NCBI GenBank assembly: GCA_040360365.1
Contig: CP136412.1
Reading direction: 5' to 3' (one strand)
DNA from: Arcanobacterium_A hippocoleae_A
GTDB lineage: Bacteria > Actinomycetota > Actinomycetes > Actinomycetales > Actinomycetaceae
DNA length: 64,000 bases
The translations under genes were made by a program, and so were the position numbers. Shown here in pieces: positions 50,156 through 62,052 of the stretch. Under the pieces are notes generated by a model. It had not been told where the DNA came from and did no database searches. It was given only the letters and a program-made list of their open reading frames with translations. Position 1 is the stretch's first letter. The number at the start of each line of letters is the position of its first letter.

Positions 50156-51784
50156 GTGTCTATATCCCGTCCACGCAAGCTCGTTGCAGCGCTTGCAGTT
50201 TTCCCGCTGCTTTTTGCGGGATTCATTGGTGCTGCTAATGCGCAAACTGCCGGCCCTGGAGCAGCTAATACTGAAACACCAACCGGAGAATGGAATCAGC
50301 ACCAGATTGACGTTGAGCGCAAAGGTTCAATCACTGTTCACAAGTACAAGAATCCGACAAAGGAACCAGGTAAACCTACTGGTAAAGAAATTATTTTTAA
50401 AGAGGGACTCGGCGAACCTCTGGATGGTGTCAAATTCAAAATCACTCCGGTGAAAAAATCTAACGGTAAAAAATACGATTTTACGAAAGACACCGACATC
50501 CTCGAAATTTCAAAATTACAGGCATCGGATATTGTTACCTTTTCAACCGGAGAATGGAAAGAGCCTAACCGTAAAGGCGGGAACACTAAAGAAGGTGTAA
50601 CTAGAAGCGGCACTCATAAATTCGATCAGCTTCCGGTTGATGTCTATCTAGTGCAGGAAACTGAGTCTCCAGCAGGTACAATTCAGGCAGTTCCGTTCCT
50701 TGCAATTATCCCGACCACCGATCCGGAAAATCTCAACGAATGGATGTACGACTTAGAGGTTTATCCGAAGAATTACACCCTGGATGTTACCAAGAGTGTT
50801 AAGGATGCAGAGAAGCATGAGGGTGATGAAATCACCTATACTGTGAAGACCGACGTGCCAGTTGCCAAAGAAGATGAAGATATTAATTTCTACATTGTGA
50901 AAGATCAGCTGAACACCAACGGTGCAAACACTGGATATAATAAGGAATCCGTGAAGTCAGTAAAACTCATCAAAAAAGATGGTGGTCAAGAAAAGAAAAG
51001 CTTCACTTCTCAGAATAAGGACTACAACGTACAAATCTCTACAGGTGCAGACGGAGTTAGAAACCACGGATTGACTGTTGATTTCCAGCCGAAAGCTTTG
51101 AAAGAGATTTCAAAGCTTTCACGGAATAAGAAAGAACCGTTACAGGTTGAAGTCACGATTGCCCTGAAGATTTCCAAGGATGCTAACAAGAGCAAGGGAA
51201 TTGTAAATACTGCAACACTTTTCACAAAGCCTTTCAACGACAGCAATCTTGTAAAGAAGCCGTCGCCGCCAGTCACTTCCTATTTCGGCAAGATTAAACT
51301 GGTAAAGCATGACGCGGATAAGAAAGGTCTGCGATTGCAAGGTGCTGCATTCGACATCTATCAGTGTACCCGTGAAGATGTGAGTAATGCACCGAAACTT
51401 GGGAAAAAGCTATTCGATGATCAACAGCATAGAAGATTTGTTACTGACCAAAACGGGGAAATCACTTTCCCAGTAGTACATGTGAATAATTTTGCGGATA
51501 ATGCAGTTGTGAAAGATAGCCTGAAGAGTGGTTACTGCTTAGTGGAAACGGAAGCTCCAAAGGGTTACGAGCTACGTCAGGAACCAGTGTTCGTTAATGT
51601 TGCGAAGACTAACGCAAGCGGAGAAACAATCGAAGCCAAGGTAACCGTTCCGAACGTGAAGAGCTTCGTTCCGAAGCTGCCGCTCACCGGCGGCACCGGC
51701 ATTGCAGCAATCATCCTGCTTGCCGGCGCAATTGTGGCAATCGCCCTGTTCTGGCTGCGCAAGCGCACCAGCGACAGCCAATAA
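50156..51784 (+). CDS. Major pilin (backbone) subunit with LPLTG anchor
   Basis: 542 residues, intact. Signal peptide about 1-29 (AALAVFPLLFAGFIGAANA). The N-terminal domain has HKFDQLPVDVYLVQETESPA. Pilin motif: EWMYDLEVYPKN at about 197-206, with the lysine that the sortase links. An isopeptide-type D2 domain follows (TLDVTKSVKDAEKHEGDEITY). C-terminal SpaA/Cna-B domain with E-box YCLVETEAPKGYEL (about 460). LPLTG at about 508, hydrophobic helix and KR tail. It is polymerised by the class C sortase at 52072 into a covalent fibre on the cell wall. GAAAGGA precedes the GTG start. Confidence 0.93.
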   Translation: MSISRPRKLVAALAVFPLLFAGFIGAANAQTAGPGAANTETPTGEWNQHQIDVERKGSITVHKYKNPTKEPGKPTGKEIIFKEGLGEPLDGVKFKITPVKKSNGKKYDFTKDTDILEISKLQASDIVTFSTGEWKEPNRKGGNTKEGVTRSGTHKFDQLPVDVYLVQETESPAGTIQAVPFLAIIPTTDPENLNEWMYDLEVYPKNYTLDVTKSVKDAEKHEGDEITYTVKTDVPVAKEDEDINFYIVKDQLNTNGANTGYNKESVKSVKLIKKDGGQEKKSFTSQNKDYNVQISTGADGVRNHGLTVDFQPKALKEISKLSRNKKEPLQVEVTIALKISKDANKSKGIVNTATLFTKPFNDSNLVKKPSPPVTSYFGKIKLVKHDADKKGLRLQGAAFDIYQCTREDVSNAPKLGKKLFDDQQHRRFVTDQNGEITFPVVHVNNFADNAVVKDSLKSGYCLVETEAPKGYELRQEPVFVNVAKTNASGETIEAKVTVPNVKSFVPKLPLTGGTGIAAIILLAGAIVAIALFWLRKRTSDSQ

Positions 51785-52071
51785 GCACCCGCGGAAATCT
51801 CAGCCGCACCGCAAACATGCAGCTGAGATATTCCACCGCCAAATTTGTGCGGAGCTATTGTATTCAGCAATGGCTCCGCACACTGGCAGTGCGATTCCGG
51901 CAAAATCACAGCGTGCTGCGCGAAAATTGCCAATCGCCCGTTATTTCTTCCCGCCGTCCCCGCTCCCGGTATTCGTGCAGAAAATTGCCCGGAACACGGC
52001 ACACTCCCGCCGTGCACGCTGCAAATCCTGCAAAACATGAATACAACAGCTTGAAACTCTAAAGGCAGCTC

Positions 52072-53140
52072 GTGACAATTTCTCCTCCTCAGCCCGTGCC
52101 AACCGCAGCTGCAGCGGTCAGCCGTCGGCAGCACGCCGGCGAGCCGCAAACCGCTGCGCAAAAACGCGGCACCGCAGATTGCTGTGCAAAAATCGGCGCA
52201 CAAGAAACCGGCGCCGCAAAAACCAGCGCGGAAAAAATCCTGCACCGGAAACCGGCACAGCAAAAACAAACGGGCAGAAAAAACAGAAATCAGTACTCGC
52301 ACCGCTGCTCTTCCTCGCCATCGGACTCGCAATCCTGCTTTATCCAGTGATTGCTTCCCAAATGAACAACTACGGGCAGCAAGTCGTGGTAGACAAATAC
52401 CGCTCCCTGCTGCAAGACGTACCGCAAGCAGAACTTGATAAAGCCCTCGCCGCTGCCCGCACATACAACCAGACACTCAACTCCACCCCGGCATTGGAAC
52501 CGTGGCCGGCGCGCGTCTCAGACGACAACCTCGCCTACAAAGAGTACGAAAAATACCTCACCGTATTTCCAATGATGGGTGTGCTGGAAGTGCCGAGTAT
52601 CGGCGTAAACCTCCCCATCTACCACGGCACCACCGATGAAACGCTCGATAAAGGGATCGGGCACCTCTTCGGCACCCATCTCCCCGTCGGCGGAATCGGC
52701 ACTCACGCTGTGCTCACCGGGCACACCGGGCTGCCCTACGCCACCATGCTCGACCGTCTGATCGACGTGAAAAAGGCGACCGCTTCTCCGTATTCGTCGC
52801 TGGCGAACGCCTAATGTATGAAGTCCGCGAAATTCAAGTGGTCCTCCCAGAAGACGTACACACACTCTATCCCGTAGCCGGAAAAGACCTCCTCACGCTC
52901 GTCACCTGCACCCCCTACGGAATCAACTCGCACCGGCTCGTCGTCACCGGAGAACGGATTCCGCTTCCGCCCGACGAGCAGACAGCCGCGCCGGAAGGCC
53001 CCGCGATTATCTGGCAAACATGGATGCTTGCAGTGCTCGGAGCTGCCGTGCTCTGCATTATCTATGCGGTGATTCGCGTCACCCGAAATCGGCGCCGGCA
53101 GAAGCAGAAAGGAACAGAAGCAGACAATGCTGGACAATAA
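52072..53140 (+). CDS. Class C (pilin-polymerising) sortase, two frameshifts
   Basis: GTG start at 52072 behind AAAGG. About 357 residues after adding one base in an A run near 52160-52290 and one at aaaaa 52770-52774. Long basic/Gln-rich head, membrane helix (LAPLLFLAIGLAILLYPVI), lid-region linker, catalytic domain with YLTVFPMMGVLEVPSIGVNL, active His in VLTGHTG (about residue 216), Cys in LLTLVTCTPYG (about 279) and Arg in INSHRLVVTG. C-terminal second helix (WMLAVLGAAVLCIIYAVIRV), typical of class C. Links pilin lysines to LPxTG threonine. Lies directly behind the backbone pilin gene. Confidence 0.92.
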
Positions 53141-54083
53141 AATGCTGCACACGGAAAAGCTGCACAAGAAGCAGCTGCAGCCGCAGCCGCGCACGGAAAC
53201 GCAGCCGCGACCGCGCAAACACCTCCGGAAACGCGCTGCAGTGCTTTCTGCTGCCTTTGGAATCAGCTTCAGCATCTTCGGAATCAGCTTCGGCGGATTC
53301 GGTATTCCGGGTGCCGGCTTCGGCTTTGCTGGATCTGGCTTCGGCGGATTCGGCACAGCCCCGGCGTTTGCTGATTCAGGATCTAAGGCATTTGCCGAAA
53401 CCAGTTCTGCAGTGCTCACAGAATCAGGTTCCGCGGCGCGCCTGGCGTCTGCAGAACTGGGTTCTGCGGTGCTCACAGAATCAGGTTCCGCAGTTTTTGC
53501 TCCAAACTGTGCGCCCGGAAAACCGGCTGTGCTCACCGTGCAGCGGGCAGCCAGCAATCCGTATGACGCCCAGCCGCGCGATACAAGCACCTGGCAGGTG
53601 CAAGTCCGCACCGTCAGCACCAATCCGGATGAGATTCGCGGAAAAAATCACGGCGAAAATCACTGGCAGGAATGGCTGAAAACACACGCTTCCGACTTGG
53701 GGAACCTCCCGCTTGCAGCGCAAGGAAAACTCACCGGTGAAAGCCTGAACTTTCGAAATCTTCCCGTCGGCGTATATGCGGTTACGGCAAGTTCCGATTC
53801 GCTCCAACACCGGCTGATCCGCCCAAGCCTTGTTTCAATCCCGAGTTACGACGCGGCCCGCGGATGCTGGAGCAATTCTGCCGAGACGGCGTTAAAAACC
53901 GTTTCCGACACTCCGCCCGCACCTCCCGTCGTGCCGCCTGCCCCGCCGGTACCGCCTACTCCGCCGGTACCGCCGATTCCGCCCCTGGTGCTCACCGGTT
54001 CGCAAGTGCTCGGCCTCGCAGCTGCTGCCGTCGGACTATTCGGCTTCGGCATAATCCTGCGCCGGAAACGGGAACAAGATTGA
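53127..54083 (+). CDS. Likely basal (anchor) pilin with proline-rich tail and LVLTG motif
   Basis: 318 residues. A long Phe/Gly/Ser-rich secretion segment (GISFSIFGISFGGFG) ends near AFADS; short duplicated AVLTESGSA units follow. Then one pilin-like beta domain (PAVLTVQRAASNPYD, FRNLPVGVYAVTASSDSL, LVSIPSYD). A proline-rich tail of about 25 residues (PPAPPVPPTPPVPP) precedes a noncanonical sorting signal LVLTG, a helix and RRKREQD. A single domain plus Pro-rich tail is typical of basal pilins that tie the fibre to peptidoglycan. Overlaps the sortase end by 14 nt. Product assignment is inference. Confidence 0.68.
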   Translation: MLDNKMLHTEKLHKKQLQPQPRTETQPRPRKHLRKRAAVLSAAFGISFSIFGISFGGFGIPGAGFGFAGSGFGGFGTAPAFADSGSKAFAETSSAVLTESGSAARLASAELGSAVLTESGSAVFAPNCAPGKPAVLTVQRAASNPYDAQPRDTSTWQVQVRTVSTNPDEIRGKNHGENHWQEWLKTHASDLGNLPLAAQGKLTGESLNFRNLPVGVYAVTASSDSLQHRLIRPSLVSIPSYDAARGCWSNSAETALKTVSDTPPAPPVVPPAPPVPPTPPVPPIPPLVLTGSQVLGLAAAAVGLFGFGIILRRKREQD

Positions 54084-54287
54084 TTCGCGGCAGCGGGCGC
54101 TGATGGCAGCGGGAAAATTCCGCCGGAAAGCGGCTGGTGCAATGCCTGCCGAAACTGCTCCCGCGATCAGCACTGCTTCCGCAATCAGCAGCAAAAACAT
54201 AAAGATTTAGCAACAGCGATAGCTGCAGCGACTTAAAGACAGCGACAGCGACGTAACGAAGTTTAGAAAATATTTAAGGAAACAGAT

Positions 54288-57200
54288 ATGTACAGTAGGT
54301 CATGGTTGGGTTTCATCAAGCTTCCGATTGCCGTTTTCATCGCATTGGCGATGGCTGCGGGAATCATTGCTTCTGCGCCCGCGGCAGTCGCTGGATCGTG
54401 GACTTACACCAGCACGCATGAGTGGAGTTCAGAGACATATGTGTTTCCGCCGATTGAGCAGAGTTTTCCGCTGCAGCTGGGTGACTTTCAGCAGTCGCAG
54501 CAGCTTGCGGTGAAGAGTATTTCCAAAAACAATGGCGGTGCTGGCGGTGATAGCGCCGATAAGTGCGGGATTACAATCACCTGGGAATACACCGCGAATG
54601 TCACTGATGGTAAAGCGGTTGGCACTCTCGGGCTGGGGAAAGTGACCGATGTCCAGCGTTACTTCACGACCACGCAAGAATCCGGTTTAGGGCAGCCGAC
54701 GATTACGGAAATCAAAAAAGACGGTCAGAAAATTTCCAATGGTGAAATTAACGGCGCAGGTGTGAACTCGGATCATATTTACTCTGTCAAGGATAAACGC
54801 AGCGGAGCAGAACAATTAAAGCCAGGTAAATACGTTTACACCATCACCACTCCGGTGGCTGCTCCGCGCCAACAGTATGTGCTGAATGTGCTGACGCAAG
54901 TGACCGGCAGCTACCCGCCGGGAACGGTACTTTCAATCAGCGGTAAACCGCAGATCGTGACCAAAAAACAGCAAATCACGGTGCCGTCGGCATTCGCCTA
55001 CCCGCTGGACATGAACAGCCATGAAACGCTCTGGGAGTGTGCGGGCGATACCCCGCAAGTGAAGTCTTTTGCCGGCGACGGCGTGAACATTGCCGGCAGC
55101 TATGATCAGCATGATTCGACGAAGATTCAGTGGTCGTATTCTTATGTGAACAGCAGCGGTGAGCCGAAAGGCCACACGATTGCCTTAAATCTCGACCGCT
55201 CGCACCAGCTCACCGGGAAAAGCACGGTTTATTATTACAAGCCTGGCGAGAATGGCTATGAACTGGCGAGTCAAAATGCCGTGGAGGGTACGACGATTTC
55301 AGTTCCCGGTTTACAGCCGGGCTGGATGGTGCAGCTTGTAGCTGATACAAAAGTGAGTGACGAGTACTCCAGCCACACGCTTTCACAGGCGGCTCTCGCT
55401 GCGAAAAAGCAAATCTGGAAGTCCGGAAAATCTGGGATGACGGCGTTCAGGAAACTGAAAAGGTCGATACGCATTTTAATATCAGCTATCCCGCAGCTGC
55501 TGCCGGGAACGGGGCTGCGGATGCTGCAGCTGATGGGAACCGCGTCGTAAAAGAACTGACGATTAAAAAGGTGAAGCAAGCGCGATATTGCCGGCGCTGG
55601 ACGTATTCGATTCTAACGGGCGCCGAATCCGCTACGAAGTTTCGGAGCAGCCAATCACCGGCATGGGGCTGTACAACCAGTTAGCCGACGAGCAGAACCT
55701 GCGCTACATTTTCTACAATGAGAAACGCACACCGGTAGACGAAACCCCGCAAGCTGAAAATCAGCAGTGTACAGGCGGTCAGACTTTCGGGGTAACTTCG
55801 CTGAATCTTTCTGATAAAGGCGGAGTCGGGCAGATGAACCAGTTTCTTTATACCAGTAATAGCTATGGTTGGGGCAGCAAACTTACCGGTACTTTCCAAA
55901 TCCCGGCAAATGCCGGCGACGGCGATTACTTCACCCTGCGGATTCCGCCGGAACTCAAGCTTAATGCTGCGGTTAACTCGAATAATGCACTCGGGAGTTT
56001 AAATGCAAGTGTTAATGGGAGTCAGAAAGAAATCGGCAAATTTTATTTAACCGATTCGGACCTGATTACCTTTAAACTTAACAGTAACGCGCAGCACGAT
56101 AAAACTTATTCTGGTGAGTTTAGTATTGGCTACAACATGGGGGAAAATAAACTCAAAAGAGTCAATGGGGTAGGTTACAAGCGGGGAGAACCATACAGCT
56201 GGGGCTTTGAGCCGGGATTCGGAGCTGCATATGACGAACGAAATCCTAAATCTACTAATTTTGAAAAGAAACTGCAGTTTCATACCGGATATGTTGGTTT
56301 GAATAATAGTGCGGTTCCGTGTACTTACACGCTGAACAAAAATGTCAGATTTCATTTTGAAGATGAAGAAATCTACAGCATGTTGAAAAATGCAAATAAG
56401 TACGTGATTGCGGAAACGCCAGATTCGCTCACATACCGTTTGGTTTTTAACGCTGCTGGAGGAAATTGGCTTCGAAATAAATGGTTTTATGACCGCCTTA
56501 CTGATACCGTCGACCTCTATCATGGCAATACGCAAGGCGCGCTGCAGCAGGATTTGAAAATTTATCAGGGCAGTCCGCTGCGCTCCGGCGGTGTGGTTAC
56601 CGAATCCTTAAAAGAACTTTGGCCGCAGAAAAGCCCGCAAGCTGAGCCAGGGCTAAATATTACTGAAGTGGTATTAAATAAAGTTGATTTCACTCGTAAC
56701 GGGTATGTACAGGGCGATAAACCACTGCATTTCCATCACGAGTTTTATGCCGGCGTATCCGGGCACAAAAATCAAACCATCGTTTTTGATGTAAAAACCC
56801 GGAAAAAGGAACCAGCTGTAGATGGTTTCTACTATAACGAAGCGAATTTTTACGTCTCCGGCGGTTCATTCCAGTATGTGATTAACCATAACCGTTACCG
56901 TGCCACAATCGGAAAAGGCACCGCTAGATTCGGGAGCGCCTACGATGTGAGTTTCATGAAAGTGGATGAAAACGGAACTCCGATTAAGAGCGATCCGGCT
57001 TCGTTCTATTTGAAGTCCAAACAGAATGGGCTGTACAGTTCGAAAGCTGCTGCCGATAAGAACGGCGTTGTGACTTTTAAAGATGTTATTCCGCAAGGGA
57101 AACAGATAAATGGATCTGCGCATTCTAACGGTGAATACGAACTGGTGGAAATTAAAGCGCCGAATGGGTACCAGACTGCCGCAAAGATGGACGTCAAGAT

Positions 57201-60200
57201 TACGCTTAATGGCAGCACTCCGCAGATTGAGTACAAGGGGCAAAAATACCCTGCCGTTTTCAGCGGTACAGATTTCAGCAAGCTGCTGAAAGTGGAGAAC
57301 CAGCCGTTCCCGGCACTGCGGATTCAGAAAATCGACGCCGTTTCCCATGCCCCGCTGCCGGGTGCCGTGCTGAAACTAAGCGAATACGATTCTACAAAAT
57401 ATAAGTTCGGTGCAAGTGGAAATACAAACGAGCAAAAGGGCACGCTGCTGCGCACACTAATGCTCGGCTGTGAAAATCCAAAAACTGCTGATGTAAAGCA
57501 GTGCAAAAACTTGCAGGTCAGCGAATTCCGTGTACCGCAAACCCGTGCAGACCGGCTCTACGTATTTGAAGAAGCAGCAGCGCCTGCCGGTTATAGTAAG
57601 CTGGGCGAAAAAATTTATATCAAGGCTGTGAAAGACACACAAGCCATAAAGTTCGAACAGGTTAATGCACAAGGGCAGAAGCAGCAAGAACTTAAATTCG
57701 ACGCAGCCACTGCCAGCTTCACTTATCAGCTTGCGAATAAGCGCACCAGCCGGATTCAATTCTTTAAGCAGGACGCTGCCGGCAACCCGATTGTAGATCC
57801 GAAAGCAAGATTCAAGCTTTATGTTAAGAATTCGAACGGTCCTGAAAATATCGCGCTCAGCAGCGGAGAAACCGTAAAAGCTAAGCCTTTTGGCAATGGC
57901 AGTGAAGTGAAAATTGATAAAGTAAACAATTTTTACTATACGTATGACAATAAGAATCTTGATGGCACATACTACTTGCTGGAGACAGTCGCTCCCACGG
58001 GAATGATTAAGCCAAAATTCCCCGTCGCCGTATTCCACGTGAAAAACAATGTGGTATATTCTGACACTGCGGATAATAAGGTCGTAATGAAAAACTACCC
58101 GCTCGGCAGGTTCAAAGTAACCAAGACCGATGATTCCGCGCAGCCGAAAAAGCTGGGTCAAGTCGGGTTTACGCTGTATCGGGATGCTAAGTTCAACGAA
58201 TCCGTCGGCGGTGAAAAGAAAACTAATTCTGATGGCGTGCTTTACTTTACCGGCCTTGAATCCGGGACTTACTATCTGAAAGAAACTCATGCCCCGAGCG
58301 GACACAAGCCGGGACCAGTACTGAAAGTAGTAGTCAGCCCGGAGGGCAAACCCTTGTTGAACAGCCAGCCGGCAGTGCGAAAGCAGTTACCGTAACGGAC
58401 GCGGGTGCAGCCGCCGGTGATCGGGCAAACCCGGCACTCGCCGGTGCCGTTCCGGTTGATTTAACCGGCAATCTCGGCACGCTGCAGCAAAACGATCCGA
58501 AATACAAGAACGGGAAAACCCAGCAGGTTACAAGCTATTCCAGCGTGCGGCCGGAAAAGAAAAACATTTTCTTGAACCAGAAAATCTCAGCGACCGAAAC
58601 TCCAAACACCTATAAGGTGGACGCGGAGATCAGCGGTGAGGGGCTGGTGAACCAGTGCGCAGCTACCGATGTGCTAATCATGCTGGAACGCCGGACAAAA
58701 GGTAAATATATGTATGGCGATGGTGATTTCTACCGCAAGCAGATTAGCGAGAACATCATTAAACCGCTGCAAGAAAAGCTCCCTTCCGGTTCGCGAATCT
58801 CGGTGCGGGTGTGGGCAAATAATAAATTAAACAACGAAGTGATTCCGTTTACGGATATTGATAACGCAAATGTTTCGTTTATGCAGAATAGCGATAAGCT
58901 TGAACGGACAGAAGATTGGGATACTCGACATTTTGGGTACCCATCAAAAGAGGACAATGGATTTGGAAAAATTATCATAAATGCGATGAGAAGCGCGAAA
59001 CCGGAAAATCGCAAAGTGGTAGTCAGCTACGCCGGGCATGGTGTGTATGATACTCGGCGTACGCAAATTTTTAAGTCTGGGTGGGATACTAATGAGCGTA
59101 TTAATTTTGATGAGAGCATAACCAAAGTGTGGCTGCAAGCTGTTTTTAGTAACTACGAGTTCTACTCCTTTGAAGAAGCAAATGCGAAAGGGCGTACTAC
59201 TCATAAAGACGGTACTCAAACGTTTGATGGAGATACTTCACTGCGCTATACCCCGCTCGGAGACGAATTCGCGACTTTAGGTGCCGCGCCATTCCGGATG
59301 CTTCGCGGCGCAGATTACTTCGAAGATTTGCCAGAGGCAGTGTCTTCCGGAGCATATAGCCAGCAATTGCGCACGCTTGCCAGCATGATTGGTTCCGAAA
59401 GCGGAGAATTAGAGATTAAACTGACGGATAATTTCGTCTTCGATACCGAAAAAACTCTGCAGCCCGGAACGCAGAAGATTATGTTCCAAGATGTTGGACT
59501 GCAGCATCCGGGTGGAGCTAATGACCCGGAAATCACATACGACGCTGCAACCGGCATGATAAAAGGAAAGAACTTCCGTGTGCCAGCGGTTGTGCGCGGG
59601 AGAGGGACACCGAGCATTACGTTCAGCTATTACGTGAAAGCGAAATCGCAAGATACCGGAATTGATTTCAATGAGTTCACGCCGATTAATAGTCTTGCGA
59701 CATATTTTGCCGGAATGAACGGCGGCGGTCTGCAAACCCTGCCGATTCCGCAGGTGAAAATCCCAGGGGCGATTTATACCCTCAATCGGCAATGGGCTGA
59801 TGGGGTCACTCCAGCTGATAAACAGCGCCAAACGCTGCTTTCACTAATCCGGAAAGACGCACGCGGAACTGCAGTAGTCCAAAGCAAGGTTTACAAATCT
59901 GAGCAGAACGCTGCATTCACGGCAGTACCGGTCTATAACGAAGACGGCGTAGCATACGAATACTCCGTCGTTGAAAACGGGCTGCCCGACTACCTCGGCA
60001 CCGAAATGCGGTACAACAACCAAACCGGGCATAGCGGAATTAAAGGTGCTAGTGCTGCTCAAGAGATGAAAGCGCCGATTACGGTTTACGGATATCCGCT
60101 TCCCGTCGATTTCACTGTGCGCAAGCTCTGGGAGAATACCCCGAAAGACCAGCGCAAACCAGTGACCGTGCAGCTGCAAGGTAAAGTTAACGGGCAGAAT

Positions 60201-61103
60201 GTAAACTTGGCCGATCTGGGTGTGAAAGAAACTTCGGTTCAGCTCACTGCTGAGCATAACTTCGCACACGTATTTACCGGTTTGCCGGCATTCAAAGATG
60301 GCGTGAAGATCAGCTACAGCGTAACCGAAACTCAGCTTGGCGGTGCGGCGGTAGATTCGAACGAATTCCAGACGCAGTATGCGTACGCCGGCACATTCGC
60401 TGCAATCACCAACATCAAGACCAGTGAGGTTACGGTGGTCAACGAGCGGCTCTACAACCTGAAAGTACTCAAGCGCGATTCCGACACGCAAAATCAAGGA
60501 AAGCTGAAAGCGAAATTCGAGCTGAAGCGCGTGGAGAATGGTGCTGCCGGTAAGCCGGCGAAAGAAGTTGCTGTGCAGAACGGCAGCGGGTACACACTGC
60601 AGGATAGCGGTGCGGACGGTTTGACGATTTCGGACCTTGCCGTCGGTACCTATAAGCTCTACGAGCTGGAAGCTCCGGAGGGATATCAGAAGCTCGACGG
60701 GCCTATCACAATCCAGATTGAAAAAGACGGCAAAGCTGCCGTGACCATGCCGCAGCAGCCGCCGGCAAATTCGGCTGGCGGTGCTGGTAGTGGTACTGCG
60801 GCTGGAGGTGCCGCGGGAACTGCTGGTGCTGTGGGCGGTGTTGGAACTGCGCCTGCTGGCAGCGGTGCTGCTGGTTCTGCGGCGGAAGCGTCGGGAATTA
60901 GCGTCGAGGAAACAACTTATGATCCTGACTCGCGTACAATCTCCTTGATTGTGCGGAATCATAAGACCGTCGAGATTCCAGGGCAGTTCCCGCTCACTGG
61001 CGGTGCCGGATTCTGGATTTTCATTGCGGTCGGCGGAGTGTTCGTGCTGCTTTCGCTGCTGTGGATGAATCGTTCACTTCGCCCGGCGCGGGTACGTGAA
61101 TAG
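54288..61103 (+). CDS. Giant tip adhesin/pilin with Cna-B/SpaA repeats and FPLTG anchor (three frameshifts)
   Basis: One gene of about 2270 residues after adding bases at aaaaa 55404-55408, aaaaa 55565-55569 and ccc 58351-58353. Signal peptide (IAVFIALAMAAGIIASAPAA). A Cna-B domain (VRKIWDDG, about 378) follows. A large beta region comes next, then SpaA domains with E-box-like ends YELVEIKAPNGY (948), YVFEEAAAPAGY (1090), YYLLETVAPTGM (1228), YYLKETHAPSG (1327). A von Willebrand A-like segment at about 1450-1620 (ATDVLIMLERRTKGKYM) lacks the DxSxS metal site. A Cna-B domain is at 1943, a last E-box YKLYELEAPEGY at 2121, a Gly/Ala linker, then FPLTG (2233) and helix. Probably the tip of the pilus, binding host or partner cells. 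Confidence 0.85.
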
Positions 61104-61312
61104 GTTTATTTTCGCGGCGCGGGTACGTGAGTTGATTTGCGTAGCAGGTGCATGAATAGGTTTATTTGTGTGCAGGTACGCGGACAGGTTTACACGGCTG
61201 TGTGAATAGTTTATTCGCACTTGCGGATTGCAGTGCTGCGCTGAAAATGGTGCAGCACTGTATTGAAAGTTTGGTGCAGTACTGCAGAATGCATGTAGTA
61301 ATCGCGGGAGTT

Positions 61313-61720
61313 CCGTAACTGACGGCGGAACCCCCGCGATTTTCCGTAACTGGTGGCAAAGCTTGTGCTAGCACACGTAAGTGATGGCGGGATTAGTTTT
61401 GCCGGCTCTTCACATTTTTCTTGTGTTAGTGGAATAAAAAGCCGGTGGTTGTTTGGGTGGAAAGCGGTGTTTTTGCATAGATCAAGCCTGACCGCTATGC
61501 AAAAACACCGCTTGGAACCGGCCAAACTAGACCCAGCTAACGCAACTGACGGCAAAATTCCCGCGAGCATACGTAAGTGATGGCAGAATCGACTTTGACT
61601 CACGTAAGTAGCGGCATAATCCGTATTTTTCAACGTAACTGGTGGCAAAATCGGCAGTTTTGATTCCCGGCGGGAGAGCCGTCGTTATCGAGAGCCTGCG
61701 ACTAGTACAAACGGAAAAAC
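61313..61720 (+). repeat. Composite dispersed element with type-II core, then partial type-I core
   Basis: Forward units, type-II core (GCCGGCTCTTCACATTTTTC, hairpin at 61462), more forward units with ACGTAA at 61571, 61602 and 61633 (31, 31), and the first half of a type-I core (CCCGGCGGGAGAGCCGTCG) cut at about 61715 by the antitoxin region. Confidence 0.9.
61462..61513. repeat. Type-II core hairpin, copy 3
   Basis: Arms of 19 bp here (AAGCGGTGTTTTTGCATAG with CTATGCAAAAACACCGCTT), 52 nt overall; the extra three pairs come from an A at 61498 where copies 1, 2 and 4 have G. Confidence 0.9.
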
Positions 61721-61761
61721 TTGGACCGCTTAATTTTCCGTATTTCCTGATTGTGTGTTGT

Positions 61762-62027
61762 TTAGATTGCTTTCGCCAATGCTTGACGGATAAATTCAGA
61801 GCGGGTTTGCTGCAATTTTTTGCTGCGCGATCAATCTCTTCGCATTTCTTGCGCGGAATCCGCACAGCGATAGTTACTAAATCATCTTGTGTGGTTTTTG
61901 GCCGCCCAACTGGACGCACAATCCACTCTCCGGATGTTCCCGGATAGTTTCCATGTTCTGCTTCTGCGGCAAGCTGTTCGAGTTCTGTGTCGGTGATGGT
62001 GGTTCCGTTTTTAAGTTTGTATTCCAT
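61762..62027 (-). CDS. Ribbon-helix-helix antitoxin-like protein (one frameshift)
   Basis: 88 residues. MEYKLKNGTTITDTELEQLA head, then GRPKTTQDDLVTIAVRIPRK and, after adding one base at tttttt 61816-61821, KLQQTRSEFIRQALAKAI, a complete ribbon-helix-helix DNA-binding unit ending at 61762. The V-x-I-R-(I/L)-P strand and S-E-F-I-R-x-A-L helix are diagnostic. Second gene after the putative toxin (25-nt gap). Would neutralise the toxin and repress the pair's promoter, probably at the inverted repeat 62454-62486. Confidence 0.72.
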
Positions 62028-62052
62028 GTTTCTGCCTTTTTAACTTATTTGT

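Noticed and set aside
57457..60962. Long minus-strand ORFs (up to 372 codons) across the tip adhesin gene
   Set aside because: Antisense shadows of a strongly supported gene with coherent domain order; no family motifs.
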